This document shows, in pieces, positions 15,392 through 22,981 of a DNA stretch of 64,000 bases (the first letter of the stretch is position 1; every line of letters starts with the position of its first letter). Source of the DNA: Dechloromonas denitrificans (GTDB lineage Bacteria > Pseudomonadota > Gammaproteobacteria > Burkholderiales > Rhodocyclaceae); the NCBI RefSeq assembly GCF_001551835.1, contig NZ_LODL01000010.1, positions 164,705 through 228,704 of the forward strand, written 5' to 3'. The notes beneath the pieces are model-generated. The model saw only the letters and a program-made list of their open reading frames with translations, ran no database searches and had not been told where the DNA came from. The position numbers and the translations under genes were made by a program.

Positions 15392-18300
15392 ATGTTTGAA
15401 CGCATCATTCGCCTTGCCATTGAGCACCGCTGGCTGGTCTTGCTGGCCGTGCTTGGCATGGCCGGCCTGGGCATCTATAACTACCAGCGCCTGCCGATCG
15501 ACGCGGTTCCTGATATCACGAATGTCCAGGTGCAGATCAACACGGCTGCACCGGGTTATTCGCCGCTGGAAGTCGAGCAGCGGGTGACTTATCCGGTCGA
15601 GACCGTCATGGCCGGTCTGCCACATCTGGAACAGACACGCTCGCTGTCGCGCTACGGTCTGTCTCAAGTTACGGTGATTTTCAAGGATGGAACGGACATC
15701 TATTTTGCCCGCCAGCTAGTCAATCAGCGGATTCAGGAAGCCAAGGAAAAACTCCCTGCTGGAATAGCGCCGGCAATGGGGCCGATCTCTACCGGACTGG
15801 GAGAGATCTATCTCTGGACGGTTGAAGCAGAAGACGGTGCTAAAAAACCGGATGGCACTCCCTATACGCCGACCGATCTACGCGAGATTCAAGATTGGAT
15901 CATTAAGCCGCAATTGCGCAACGTGACGGGCGTGACTGAGATTAACTCGATCGGTGGCTTCGCCAAAGAGTATCAGGTCGCACCCAGCCCGGAAAAGCTG
16001 GCTTCCTACGGTCTAACACTTCAGGACGTGGTAATCGCCATAGACCGCAACAACAGTAACGTTGGAGCAGGATATATTGAGAAGCGCGGCGAACAGTATC
16101 TTATTCGTGCCCCAGGCCAAGTGCGCAGCATAGAGGATATTCGAAACGTCATCCTGGGCAATGTCCAAGGCGTGCCGATCCGTATCCGCGACGTGGCGGA
16201 GGTCGGCATCGGTCGTGAGCTACGTACTGGCGCCGCCACCGATAACGGGCGTGAAGTCGTTCTGGGTACAGTGTTCATGTTGATCGGTGAGAACAGTCGT
16301 ACCGTTTCGCGTGCGGTGGACCAGAAAATGGCCGAAATCAACCGCAATCTGCCAGAAGGAATCAAAGCGGTGACCGTCTATGACCGCACTGTCCTGGTGG
16401 ACAAAGCGATCAATACCGTAAAGAAGAACCTTCTGGAAGGAGCGATCCTGGTCATCGTCATTCTCTTCCTATTTCTCGGCAACATGCGGGCGGCTGTAAT
16501 TACCGCCATGGTGATCCCGCTCTCCATGCTTTTCACCTTTTCAGGAATGGTGACCTACCAGATTAGCGCCAATCTGATGAGCCTCGGTGCTCTCGACTTC
16601 GGGATCATCATCGATGGTGCCGTCGTCATCGTAGAGAACTGTGTTCGCCGTTTGGCCCATGCCCAGGCGCATCACGGGCGACCATTGACCCGGACCGAGC
16701 GTTTTCACGAGGTCTTTGCTGCTTCCAAAGAGGCTCGCCGAGCGCTGCTATTCGGTCAACTCATCATCATGATCGTCTATCTGCCGATCTTCGCGCTCAC
16801 CGGTGTTGAAGGAAAAATGTTCCACCCCATGGCGTTCACCGTGGTCACCGCGCTCGTAGGTGCCATGATCCTCTCCGTCACTTTCATCCCCGCTGCCGTC
16901 GCACTGTTTATTGGTAAAAAAGTGGACGAAAAGGAAAACTTCCTGATGCGGGCAGCCAAGCGCTGGTATGAGCCGGTTCTCGCTGGCGTCATGGCGAACA
17001 AACCGGTCGTACTGGTCTTTACGACGGTCGTGGTTCTTCTCTCAGGCTTGGTCGCAACGCGCATGGGGAGCGAATTCGTGCCGAGTTTGAACGAAGGAGA
17101 CTTCGCGATTCAGGCACTGCGTATTCCTGGAACCAGCCTCTCGCAGTCAGTAGCCATGCAGCAACAGTTGGAACAGCGGCTAAAAGCGGAGCATCCGGAA
17201 ATCGACAGAATTTTTGCGAGAACAGGAACGGCTGAAATCGCCTCAGATCCGATGCCACCCAATATTTCGGATGGCTACATCATGCTGAAACCTGAAACGG
17301 ATTGGCCTGAGCCACGGAAATCACGGGACGAACTGCTGGCTGCTATTCAAAAGACCGTTGGAAAAATGCCGGGGAATACCTACGAGTTTTCCCAGCCGAT
17401 CCAGTTGCGTTTCAATGAGCTGATCTCGGGGGTACGCAGCGATGTCGCCATCAAGATATTCGGTGACGACATGGATGTGATGAACGATACGGCCAGCAAG
17501 ATTTCTGCTGTATTGGAGAAAATCCCCGGCGCTTCCGAGGTCAAGATCGAGCAGACGACGGGCTTGCCCATGCTGACCGTGAATATCGATCGGGAGAAAA
17601 CGGCTCGATATGGACTCAATATTGGTGACGTTCAGGATGCAATTTCGACAGCGATTGGTGGTCGAGAGGCTGGAACCATGTTTGAAGGTGACCGCCGCTT
17701 CGATATTGTCGTACGTTTGCCGGATAACCTGCGCTCGGATCTCGAATCGCTGAAGCGTTTGCCGATCGCTTTGCCCAAAGTAACGACAGGCAACGGGGGG
17801 GATGTACGTACGACTTATATTCCTCTTGGCGAAGTGGCCAGCCTGGAGATCGCTCCTGGACCGAACCAAGTCAGCCGGGAAAACGGTAAGCGTCGCGTGG
17901 TCGTCAGTGCGAACGTTCGAGGACGAGATATTGGCTCCTTCGTTGGCGAGGCGCAGACCCGTCTGTCCGAGGTCAAGATTCCGACCGGCTACTGGACAGC
18001 GTGGGGAGGCACCTTCGAACAACTGGAGTCGGCCTCCAACCGTCTCAAGATCGTAGTTCCTGTTGCCTTGCTGTTAGTCTTCACGCTGCTGTTCGCCATG
18101 TTCGGCAACGTGAAGGATGGGCTACTAGTGTTTACCGGCATTCCGTTCGCGTTGACGGGCGGTGTCGTTGCGCTTTGGCTGAGAGACATTCCGCTCTCGA
18201 TTTCAGCCGGCATCGGTTTCATCGCCTTGTCCGGCGTGGCGGTGCTGAACGGTCTGGTGATGATTTCCTTCATCCGTAATTTGCGTGAAGAAGGACGTTC

Positions 18301-18574
18301 CCTTGATGACGCGATTCACGAAGGGGCGCTGACTCGATTGCGTCCTGTACTAATGACGGCATTGGTCGCCTCGCTCGGGTTTGTCCCTATGGCAATAGCA
18401 ACAGGCACTGGAGCGGAAGTCCAACGCCCGCTTGCTACCGTGGTGATTGGCGGAATCCTGTCATCGACGGCGCTGACGCTTCTCGTGTTGCCGCTGCTAT
18501 ACCGCCTTGCTCACGGCAAAGATGCCGATGAGGAGGACTTCACGAAATCAACAGACCAGCCATCTGAGGCCTAG
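15392..18574 (+). CDS. czcA: Heavy-metal RND transporter CzcA
   Basis: 1,060 residues of an inner-membrane RND pump driven by proton influx. TM4 carries LDFGIIIDGAVVIVEN, placing Asp402, Asp408 and Glu415 at the positions known for proton transfer in CzcA. The two large periplasmic loops and twelve membrane helices are as expected. The start at 15392 (MFERIIRLAIEH) has GGGAGAA upstream; an upstream ATG in the end of czcB is rejected. The DFG-x3-DG-x6-E signature is that of the Zn/Co/Cd group rather than the Cu/Ag CusA group. Confidence 0.96.
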   Translation: MFERIIRLAIEHRWLVLLAVLGMAGLGIYNYQRLPIDAVPDITNVQVQINTAAPGYSPLEVEQRVTYPVETVMAGLPHLEQTRSLSRYGLSQVTVIFKDGTDIYFARQLVNQRIQEAKEKLPAGIAPAMGPISTGLGEIYLWTVEAEDGAKKPDGTPYTPTDLREIQDWIIKPQLRNVTGVTEINSIGGFAKEYQVAPSPEKLASYGLTLQDVVIAIDRNNSNVGAGYIEKRGEQYLIRAPGQVRSIEDIRNVILGNVQGVPIRIRDVAEVGIGRELRTGAATDNGREVVLGTVFMLIGENSRTVSRAVDQKMAEINRNLPEGIKAVTVYDRTVLVDKAINTVKKNLLEGAILVIVILFLFLGNMRAAVITAMVIPLSMLFTFSGMVTYQISANLMSLGALDFGIIIDGAVVIVENCVRRLAHAQAHHGRPLTRTERFHEVFAASKEARRALLFGQLIIMIVYLPIFALTGVEGKMFHPMAFTVVTALVGAMILSVTFIPAAVALFIGKKVDEKENFLMRAAKRWYEPVLAGVMANKPVVLVFTTVVVLLSGLVATRMGSEFVPSLNEGDFAIQALRIPGTSLSQSVAMQQQLEQRLKAEHPEIDRIFARTGTAEIASDPMPPNISDGYIMLKPETDWPEPRKSRDELLAAIQKTVGKMPGNTYEFSQPIQLRFNELISGVRSDVAIKIFGDDMDVMNDTASKISAVLEKIPGASEVKIEQTTGLPMLTVNIDREKTARYGLNIGDVQDAISTAIGGREAGTMFEGDRRFDIVVRLPDNLRSDLESLKRLPIALPKVTTGNGGDVRTTYIPLGEVASLEIAPGPNQVSRENGKRRVVVSANVRGRDIGSFVGEAQTRLSEVKIPTGYWTAWGGTFEQLESASNRLKIVVPVALLLVFTLLFAMFGNVKDGLLVFTGIPFALTGGVVALWLRDIPLSISAGIGFIALSGVAVLNGLVMISFIRNLREEGRSLDDAIHEGALTRLRPVLMTALVASLGFVPMAIATGTGAEVQRPLATVVIGGILSSTALTLLVLPLLYRLAHGKDADEEDFTKSTDQPSEA

Positions 18575-18660
18575 CGTTTTCCGTTCGTGACCGGGGGCTT
18601 AATGCCCGATCGGCATAAGCCGTCGGTCACTCTTTCATCTACTCAACAACGGAGGCTGTT

Positions 18661-18966
18661 ATGGGATTTTTTGAAAAACTATTGCGAGGAGTCGCCGGTT
18701 CGCATGGCGGAGATCATCATGGCCGTGATCGGAACAGCGGGCATCATGGCTGGGGAAATAGTTATCCCTCAAATTCAGCGCTCCCCACCAATAGCACTAC
18801 CGGTGGCCGCCCATGCCCGAAGTGCGGCTCTGCGACCAATCTTGGGGGACGCTACTGCACCCAATGTGGCGCAGCCTTGGTGCCCGGCAATTGTGTGGAC
18901 TGCAATGCGAACCTCGCCCCGGGCACTAAGTTTTGCCCGAATTGCGGCAAGGCGCAGCAGACCTGA
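18661..18966 (+). CDS. Small double zinc-ribbon protein
   Basis: 101 residues: a His/Gly-rich head (HGGDHHGRDRNSGHHGWG) followed by two tandem zinc ribbons with CPKCG/CTQCG and CVDCN/CPNCG. It lies between czcA and the czcD pair in the same orientation. A zinc-handling role, as buffer or sensor in the cytoplasm, is suggested by the eight cysteines and the context. No signal peptide is visible, so it is likely cytoplasmic. Confidence 0.8.
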   Translation: MGFFEKLLRGVAGSHGGDHHGRDRNSGHHGWGNSYPSNSALPTNSTTGGRPCPKCGSATNLGGRYCTQCGAALVPGNCVDCNANLAPGTKFCPNCGKAQQT

Positions 18967-18984
18967 CCTTGGTGCCGTCATCTC

Positions 18985-19200
18985 ATGTTTGAACACTTGA
19001 TCCACAGCCACCTTGAATTTCAGCTCCTCATGCTCACTCTGGGGCTGATGCTGACATTTCTGGCGCTTTACGGATGGGTTTGCTGGTGGGAAGGCAGGCG
19101 CGGCAAGGTACAAAAATACTCAAAAAGCCTTCAGCGTCGTCTCCAGACGCCGAAGCAAAAAATTAAGCGATGCAACAACGATAAAGGAGGGGCCGCATGA
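18985..19200 (+). CDS. Small single-span membrane protein before czcD
   Basis: 71 residues with one hydrophobic helix (about 13-35, LLMLTLGLMLTFLALYGWV) and a Lys/Arg-rich cytoplasmic tail. The stop overlaps the czcD start (ATGA), so the two are translationally coupled and the protein may assist or regulate the transporter. AAAGGAGG for czcD lies within the last codons. No family recognised. Confidence 0.7.
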   Translation: MFEHLIHSHLEFQLLMLTLGLMLTFLALYGWVCWWEGRRGKVQKYSKSLQRRLQTPKQKIKRCNNDKGGAA

Positions 19201-20141
19201 GTGCGAGCCATGCACACGGAATCCCAAGCACCGACAACGAACGTGCCCTGCGTATTGCCCTGGCACTGACCGGCAGTTTCTTGATTGCCGAAGTCATTGG
19301 CGGCGTACTGACCGGCAGCTTAGCTCTCATCTCGGATGCCGCGCACATGTTGACCGATACTGCCGCACTCGCCATCGCATTGGCGGCGATCCGCATTGCC
19401 CGGCGCCCGGCCGATCGCCGGCGAACCTATGGCTACCACCGCTTTGAGATTCTGGCGGCCGCCTTCAATGCCTTGCTGCTGTTTGCCGTGGCGCTCTACA
19501 TCCTGGTTGAGGCTTACCGACGATTCACCTCCCCGCCCGAAATCCATTCGGTTGGGATGCTCGTGGTCGCCAGTATCGGCCTCATCGTCAATCTGATCAG
19601 CATCCGCCTACTGAGTGGGGGGCAGTCAGATAGCCTCAACGTGAAGGGCGCTTATCTCGAAGTGTGGAGCGACCTTCTGGGGTCGATCGGCGTGATCGTG
19701 GGCGCGGTGGTGATTCAGCTAACCGGCTGGTCTTGGGTAGATCCGCTTGTGGCTGTAGCCATTGGCCTCTGGGTTTTGCCACGCACCTGGATCTTACTGA
19801 AGGACAGTCTGAACATCCTGCTCGAAGGCGTGCCCGAGGGCATCGACTTAGGAGATGTAGAGCAGGCCATGCTAGCCGTGCCAGGCGTACTCAGCATCCA
19901 TGATCTGCATCTGTGGTCGCTAACGACCGGCAAAACCAGCCTGACAGCGCATGTGGTTTACGACCAGACCTACTCCCCCGAGGAAGCTTTGATGCCCGCC
20001 TTAGAGACGGTGTTGGCCAACCGCTTCAAGGTGGTCCACACGACGCTGCAGTGCGAAACAAAACCCTGTGCGCACCAACCGGAAGCTTGCACCACCGTCA
20101 GTGGCACATCCGAGCACGACGATAAGCCAAATTTTCATTAA
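19197..20141 (+). CDS. czcD: Cation diffusion facilitator, Zn/Cd/Co exporter
   Basis: 314 residues. Six membrane helices with the metal-site motif SDAAHMLTDTAAL in TM2 and EVWSDLLGSIGV in TM5, then a cytoplasmic C-terminal domain containing IHDLHLWSLTTG. This is the ZnT/CzcD branch, antiporting Zn or Cd for protons from cytoplasm to periplasm. The C-terminal tail is Cys/His-rich (CETKPCAHQPEAC). It supplements the trans-envelope CzcCBA pump in the same cluster. Confidence 0.95.
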   Translation: MSASHAHGIPSTDNERALRIALALTGSFLIAEVIGGVLTGSLALISDAAHMLTDTAALAIALAAIRIARRPADRRRTYGYHRFEILAAAFNALLLFAVALYILVEAYRRFTSPPEIHSVGMLVVASIGLIVNLISIRLLSGGQSDSLNVKGAYLEVWSDLLGSIGVIVGAVVIQLTGWSWVDPLVAVAIGLWVLPRTWILLKDSLNILLEGVPEGIDLGDVEQAMLAVPGVLSIHDLHLWSLTTGKTSLTAHVVYDQTYSPEEALMPALETVLANRFKVVHTTLQCETKPCAHQPEACTTVSGTSEHDDKPNFH

Positions 20142-20169
20142 CCGATTTATCAACCGACATGGAGCTCTC

Positions 20170-20595
20170 ATGAAACCTTCCACGGCACTCTCTGCTTTAC
20201 TCTTCGCTTGCTTCGTCAATCTGGCATCCGCTGCGGACGACCATAAGGGCCATGCCCACAACGACAAACCGGGCCAGCCCCATAGCCATGACGCCAAGCC
20301 GCAGCATGGTGGGGTCGTATCGGTAATCAAGGACATCAACTACGAGCTGGTGGCGAAGGCTGATTCCCTGACGCTCTACGTGAACGATCACGATCAGCCT
20401 GTCGATACCCGAAATGCGTCGGCTACCGTAACGCTCCTGTCTGCATCAGACAAGACCGAATCCAACTTGCTGCCAGCCGGAGGTAACCAGTTGCGTGCCC
20501 AAGGAGCCTTCAAGATCCAAGCCGGCACAAAGGCTGTCGCCATAGTCAAATTCGGCGACAAGCCCGGCCAGAGCGTCCGTTTCGTCCTGAAATAG
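20170..20595 (+). CDS. Periplasmic His-rich protein related to the CzcB head
   Basis: 141 residues with a signal peptide ending near LASAAD, then HKGHAHNDKPGQPHSHD and a beta-rich domain starting QHGGVVSVIKDINYELV. The HGG-x-ELxx-L arrangement parallels the domain after the His-rich head of CzcB in this operon (PHGGRLFTEDGFGLELLL). I infer a stand-alone metal-binding domain that captures or delivers Zn/Cd in the periplasm. It is the last gene of the czc run. Confidence 0.78.
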   Translation: MKPSTALSALLFACFVNLASAADDHKGHAHNDKPGQPHSHDAKPQHGGVVSVIKDINYELVAKADSLTLYVNDHDQPVDTRNASATVTLLSASDKTESNLLPAGGNQLRAQGAFKIQAGTKAVAIVKFGDKPGQSVRFVLK

Positions 20596-21022
20596 GCGAG
20601 ATGCTCGCCTCACCGCCCATTCGTTCACTGACAGCCCAGGCAAGTGGGCAGTGCAATGCGTGGGCGGTAAGTTCCCACAGATTGTTTTTCGCACGAATAC
20701 GGAGACGGCTGGCTTCTTCAACGGGGCCCACCTTAGCAAGCTTCGCCGAGGCCTTTCCTCCTACGACCCTTGGTTTCGAGGAATGCGCCGGGACATTGAT
20801 TCAGGAGTCGCGAGTAATCTGCTCCCCCCAGGAAATTGGACACAGCCGGAAGTAAACCTTCCATTTCGTACCATCCCTACATGGTTTTTCCGCTCCGTCG
20901 CTCATCACAACAAATAATCAACCATTATCATGTCTTAGAATTTGTATTTTTGCTGCCTTGAATTTCGTAAAATTAGTATGTAATATCATATTACGTAATA
21001 CGGTACGAAATTCGAGGATGCC
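20596..21022. other. 427-bp gap with low-GC right half
   Basis: No convincing gene on either strand. A short perfect hairpin (GGCGAG-atg-CTCGCC, 20595-20609) right after the last czc gene may help end transcription but lacks a T-run. Open frames over 20,446-20,917 have no recognisable motifs and could be debris of an older insertion. From about 20,930 the DNA becomes AT-rich and contains the palindromes described separately. Confidence 0.5.
20956..21017. promoter_or_regulatory. Nested palindromes before the KfrA-like gene: operator or recombination site
   Basis: Outer arms CCTTGAATTTCGTA (20956-20969) and TACGAAATTCGAGG (21004-21017) are inverted with 13 of 14 matches. Between them lie GTAATAT-C-ATATTAC (20980-20994, perfect) and the 12-bp palindrome TATTACGTAATA (20989-21000). 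The KfrA-like gene starts five bases later. Such symmetry fits autoregulation by the KfrA-like protein, or a cointegrate-resolution core for the tyrosine recombinase. Confidence 0.7.
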
Positions 21023-22099
21023 ATGGCCAGAGCCGGAATCTACAAATCAGAAGTCGTCAGAGCGCGTAACAACCTGTTGGCGGTGGGGCGCTATCCATCG
21101 ATCGACGCCATCCGTGGTGAACTGGGCAATACGGGTTCGAAAGGTACGATTCACCGCTATCTAAAGGAAATCGAGGAAGAGGAAGGCGGGAATGCTGGCG
21201 CCCAAGTTGCGGTCAGCGAAGCCATCCAAGATCTGGCTGCCAGGCTCGCCGAACGCTTACATGAGGAAGCCGATCAGCGCTTGGCGGCGCTGACCGACAA
21301 GCACAAGGCGGAAATTGCGGCGCTAAACGACATCAGCACCGCATTACGTAATGAAGTGGAATCTTTCCGCAGCCAGTCTGAACGCCAGGCCTTGGAGTTG
21401 GCGGCAGAGAAAGCAGCCCACACCGAAATCCTGAGTACGCTTCAGGAAGAGAGAATCGTTCAGGCGCAATTGACTCAGCGTATCCAGGACATGGAGGGGC
21501 AACAGGCAAAGGATGAAGCGCACCGTGTATCGCTGGAAGAAAAGCACCAGCATGCCAGAGAGGCACTGGAGCATTTCCGCACGGCGGCGAAGGAACAACG
21601 GGAGCAGGACCAGCGGCAGTTCGAGCAGCAGATTCAGTTCTTGCAGGGCGAACTGCGTGCAGCCAAGGAAACGGTGAACGCGAAACAGCAGGAACTCATC
21701 CATAGCCATCAGGATAATGCCCGTCTTTCCAGCGAGCAGGCCCATCTTCGTAGCGAGTTACATCGTTTGGAATCTGAGATTCGTCCGCTGCGTACAGCCC
21801 GGGAACATCTGGCTGTTTCCGAACTGAAGAATCAACAACAGGAAGAGCGTCTGGCCCAGCGTGCCGCACGCATTGATGAATTACTCGTGGAAAACCAAAG
21901 CTACGCAGAAAAGTTGCAGGATGCGAATCAAGCCGGGCTCCGCCTGGAGACAGAGTTATCCGCAGCAAAGGCGGTGTTGGCCAGCCATGAACAAATCCTG
22001 CAAAGAATCACCATCAGTCAGGCACCAGCAACAAAAGGCAGCGGGCACCGCAAGGAAAGTGCTGAAAACCAAGAGTCGCTTTTTGACCCGGAGAAATAG
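21023..22099 (+). CDS. KfrA-like DNA-binding coiled-coil protein (TnpT-like)
   Basis: 358 residues. The N-terminal ~60 residues (VVRARNNLLAVGRYPSIDAI, GSKGTIHRYLKEIE) match the KfrA_N plasmid DNA-binding domain; residues about 65-330 are a near-continuous coiled coil rich in Glu, Gln, Ala and Leu. KfrA proteins bind their own promoter and affect plasmid stability. In Tn4651-type transposons a coiled-coil helper, TnpT, works with tyrosine recombinase TnpS at a palindromic core. Location just inside the right terminal repeat and next to nested palindromes makes a TnpT-like role attractive, though here the recombinase gene is at the other end of the element. Confidence 0.8.
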   Translation: MARAGIYKSEVVRARNNLLAVGRYPSIDAIRGELGNTGSKGTIHRYLKEIEEEEGGNAGAQVAVSEAIQDLAARLAERLHEEADQRLAALTDKHKAEIAALNDISTALRNEVESFRSQSERQALELAAEKAAHTEILSTLQEERIVQAQLTQRIQDMEGQQAKDEAHRVSLEEKHQHAREALEHFRTAAKEQREQDQRQFEQQIQFLQGELRAAKETVNAKQQELIHSHQDNARLSSEQAHLRSELHRLESEIRPLRTAREHLAVSELKNQQQEERLAQRAARIDELLVENQSYAEKLQDANQAGLRLETELSAAKAVLASHEQILQRITISQAPATKGSGHRKESAENQESLFDPEK

Positions 22100-22165
22100 T
22101 CAGGGTAATCAGCCGTCGAAGTAGGTGACACCAGATTCATACGCCAAATCCGTCGGTTAGCGGAG

Positions 22166-22202
22166 TTTTTCGAGGATTTCACATGAATCCCGGCCGACCC
22201 TC
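22166..22202 (-). repeat. Right terminal inverted repeat of the transposon
   Basis: Read on the minus strand it begins GAGGGTCGGCCGGGA and ends GAAATCCTCGAAAAA, matching the left end at 33 of 37 positions. Confidence 0.92.
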
Positions 22203-22207
22203 CTCAT
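22203..22207. repeat. Target-site duplication CTCAT, right copy
   Basis: Directly follows the right terminal repeat and is identical to 1705-1709. Confidence 0.9.
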
Positions 22208-22346
22208 GCGCTTGATCTGCCGATCGCTCGACCCGGCGGAGATGCTCGTGCATGGCCCGAATGTCTGACCGGATGCCGCCATAAACGGCCCCGGCCAGCA
22301 GAACCCCGGTAATGACCTACAACAGCAGGCCACCATCAAAGGGCAC
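22203..22346 (-). pseudogene. 5' fragment of holin-like gene, with in-frame TAG
   Basis: With a GTG start at 22346 the frame reads MPFDGGLLL, a TAG at codon 10, then VITGVLLAGAVYGGI and a charged helix containing RSDIRAMHEHLRRVERSAD; it continues in frame at 1704-1663 once the transposon is removed. A short hydrophobic segment followed by a charged tail, directly before a lysozyme, is typical of holins or small phage membrane proteins. The TAG interrupts the hydrophobic segment, so the gene may have been inactive before the insertion, or the true start may be a rare codon after the TAG. Confidence 0.65.
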
Positions 22347-22348
22347 GA

Positions 22349-22885
22349 TTAGCCCGCGGCAATCACGGCGAGGCGGGCAACCTCAGTGTCAATCGCGGCA
22401 ATGTCGGTGACGACACAGGCGCGCTGGGCTTGGGTTTCCAGCTTTTTGGCTTGCTGGGCGGAATTGCCGTTTTCCCAGCCGACCATGAGGCCAAGCTGCT
22501 CGTCAATGCTGACGATGAGCGCCTGTTGCGAAACCTTCGACTTGTTCAGTCGAACGATCTGCGACTCGGCCCAAGACTTCATGTCGTTGGGCACGGTGGA
22601 GGCCAGAAGCTCGCCGGTATTGATCTCGACGGTATAGACGCCGTTACCCTTTTCGGCAGCTTTGGCGGCGAACTTCAGATACGAATCCACATCGCTGAAG
22701 GTTTTGATCTTGCCGGAATCGCTGGCCACGTCATAGACGACCGCGCCGACCTGAACAGTACCGACGAAGCGCAGACCCTTGTCGCCCGGCAAGGCGTTGA
22801 TCTTGAGCACAGCCACCGCGCCCGGCGTGTTGGTCTTTTCGACATTGAACAGACGCGAAATTTCACGAAGCGTTTTGCGAGACAT
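22349..22885 (-). CDS. Unassigned prophage protein between rep and lysis genes
   Basis: 178 residues beginning MSRKTLREISRLFNVEK, with a beta-rich N-terminal half (AVAVLKINAL, LRFVGTVQVGAVVYDVA) and a helical C-terminal half. The start at 22885 follows a GGGGA ribosome site; a longer frame from 22951 is rejected because it runs through the AT-rich palindrome at 22906-22929. I do not recognise the family. Its place after the replication gene and before lysis could suit a single-strand-binding protein or a major virion protein. Confidence 0.65.
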   Translation of the reverse strand: MSRKTLREISRLFNVEKTNTPGAVAVLKINALPGDKGLRFVGTVQVGAVVYDVASDSGKIKTFSDVDSYLKFAAKAAEKGNGVYTVEINTGELLASTVPNDMKSWAESQIVRLNKSKVSQQALIVSIDEQLGLMVGWENGNSAQQAKKLETQAQRACVVTDIAAIDTEVARLAVIAAG

Positions 22886-22905
22886 AGTTTTCCCCTTTGG
22901 AAAAG

Positions 22906-22929
22906 TTAATTTATGTGCCCATAAATTAA
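22906..22929. promoter_or_regulatory. AT-rich perfect inverted repeat in prophage
   Basis: TTAATTTATG-TGCC-CATAAATTAA, 10-bp arms with a 4-base loop, in an otherwise GC-rich prophage. It lies in the only sizeable gap of the rep-to-lysis run (22,886-22,981), just before the ribosome site of the next gene. It may be an operator, an attenuating hairpin, or part of the replication origin nicked by the HUH protein. Confidence 0.65.
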
Positions 22930-22981
22930 TTTTATGGACTGGCTCGCACACTACACAAAATCCAAATCGCCCACAAGCCCC

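Larger units (their letters stand above)
1710..22202. mobile_element. Tn3-family heavy-metal resistance transposon, 20,493 bp
   Basis: Bounded by inverted ends (1710-1746 and 22166-22202, 33 of 37 positions identical) and by CTCAT target duplications. The left end carries a 999-residue Tn3 transposase and a tyrosine recombinase, the right end a KfrA-like coiled-coil protein beside palindromic DNA. Between them are two metal-efflux modules: cadR/ynfA-like/cadA and czcRS/czcICBA/czcD with small accessory genes. No serine resolvase is present, so cointegrate resolution presumably uses the tyrosine recombinase, as in Tn4430 (TnpI) or Tn4651 (TnpS/TnpT). The inner part of the repeats (CTCGAAAAA followed by CCGCT) resembles the Tn4430-type end as I remember it. 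The element sits inside a prophage lysis gene. Confidence 0.93.

Noticed and set aside
20446-20917. Short open frames after the last czc gene
   Set aside because: No ribosome sites or motifs on either strand; treated as non-coding or degraded sequence.
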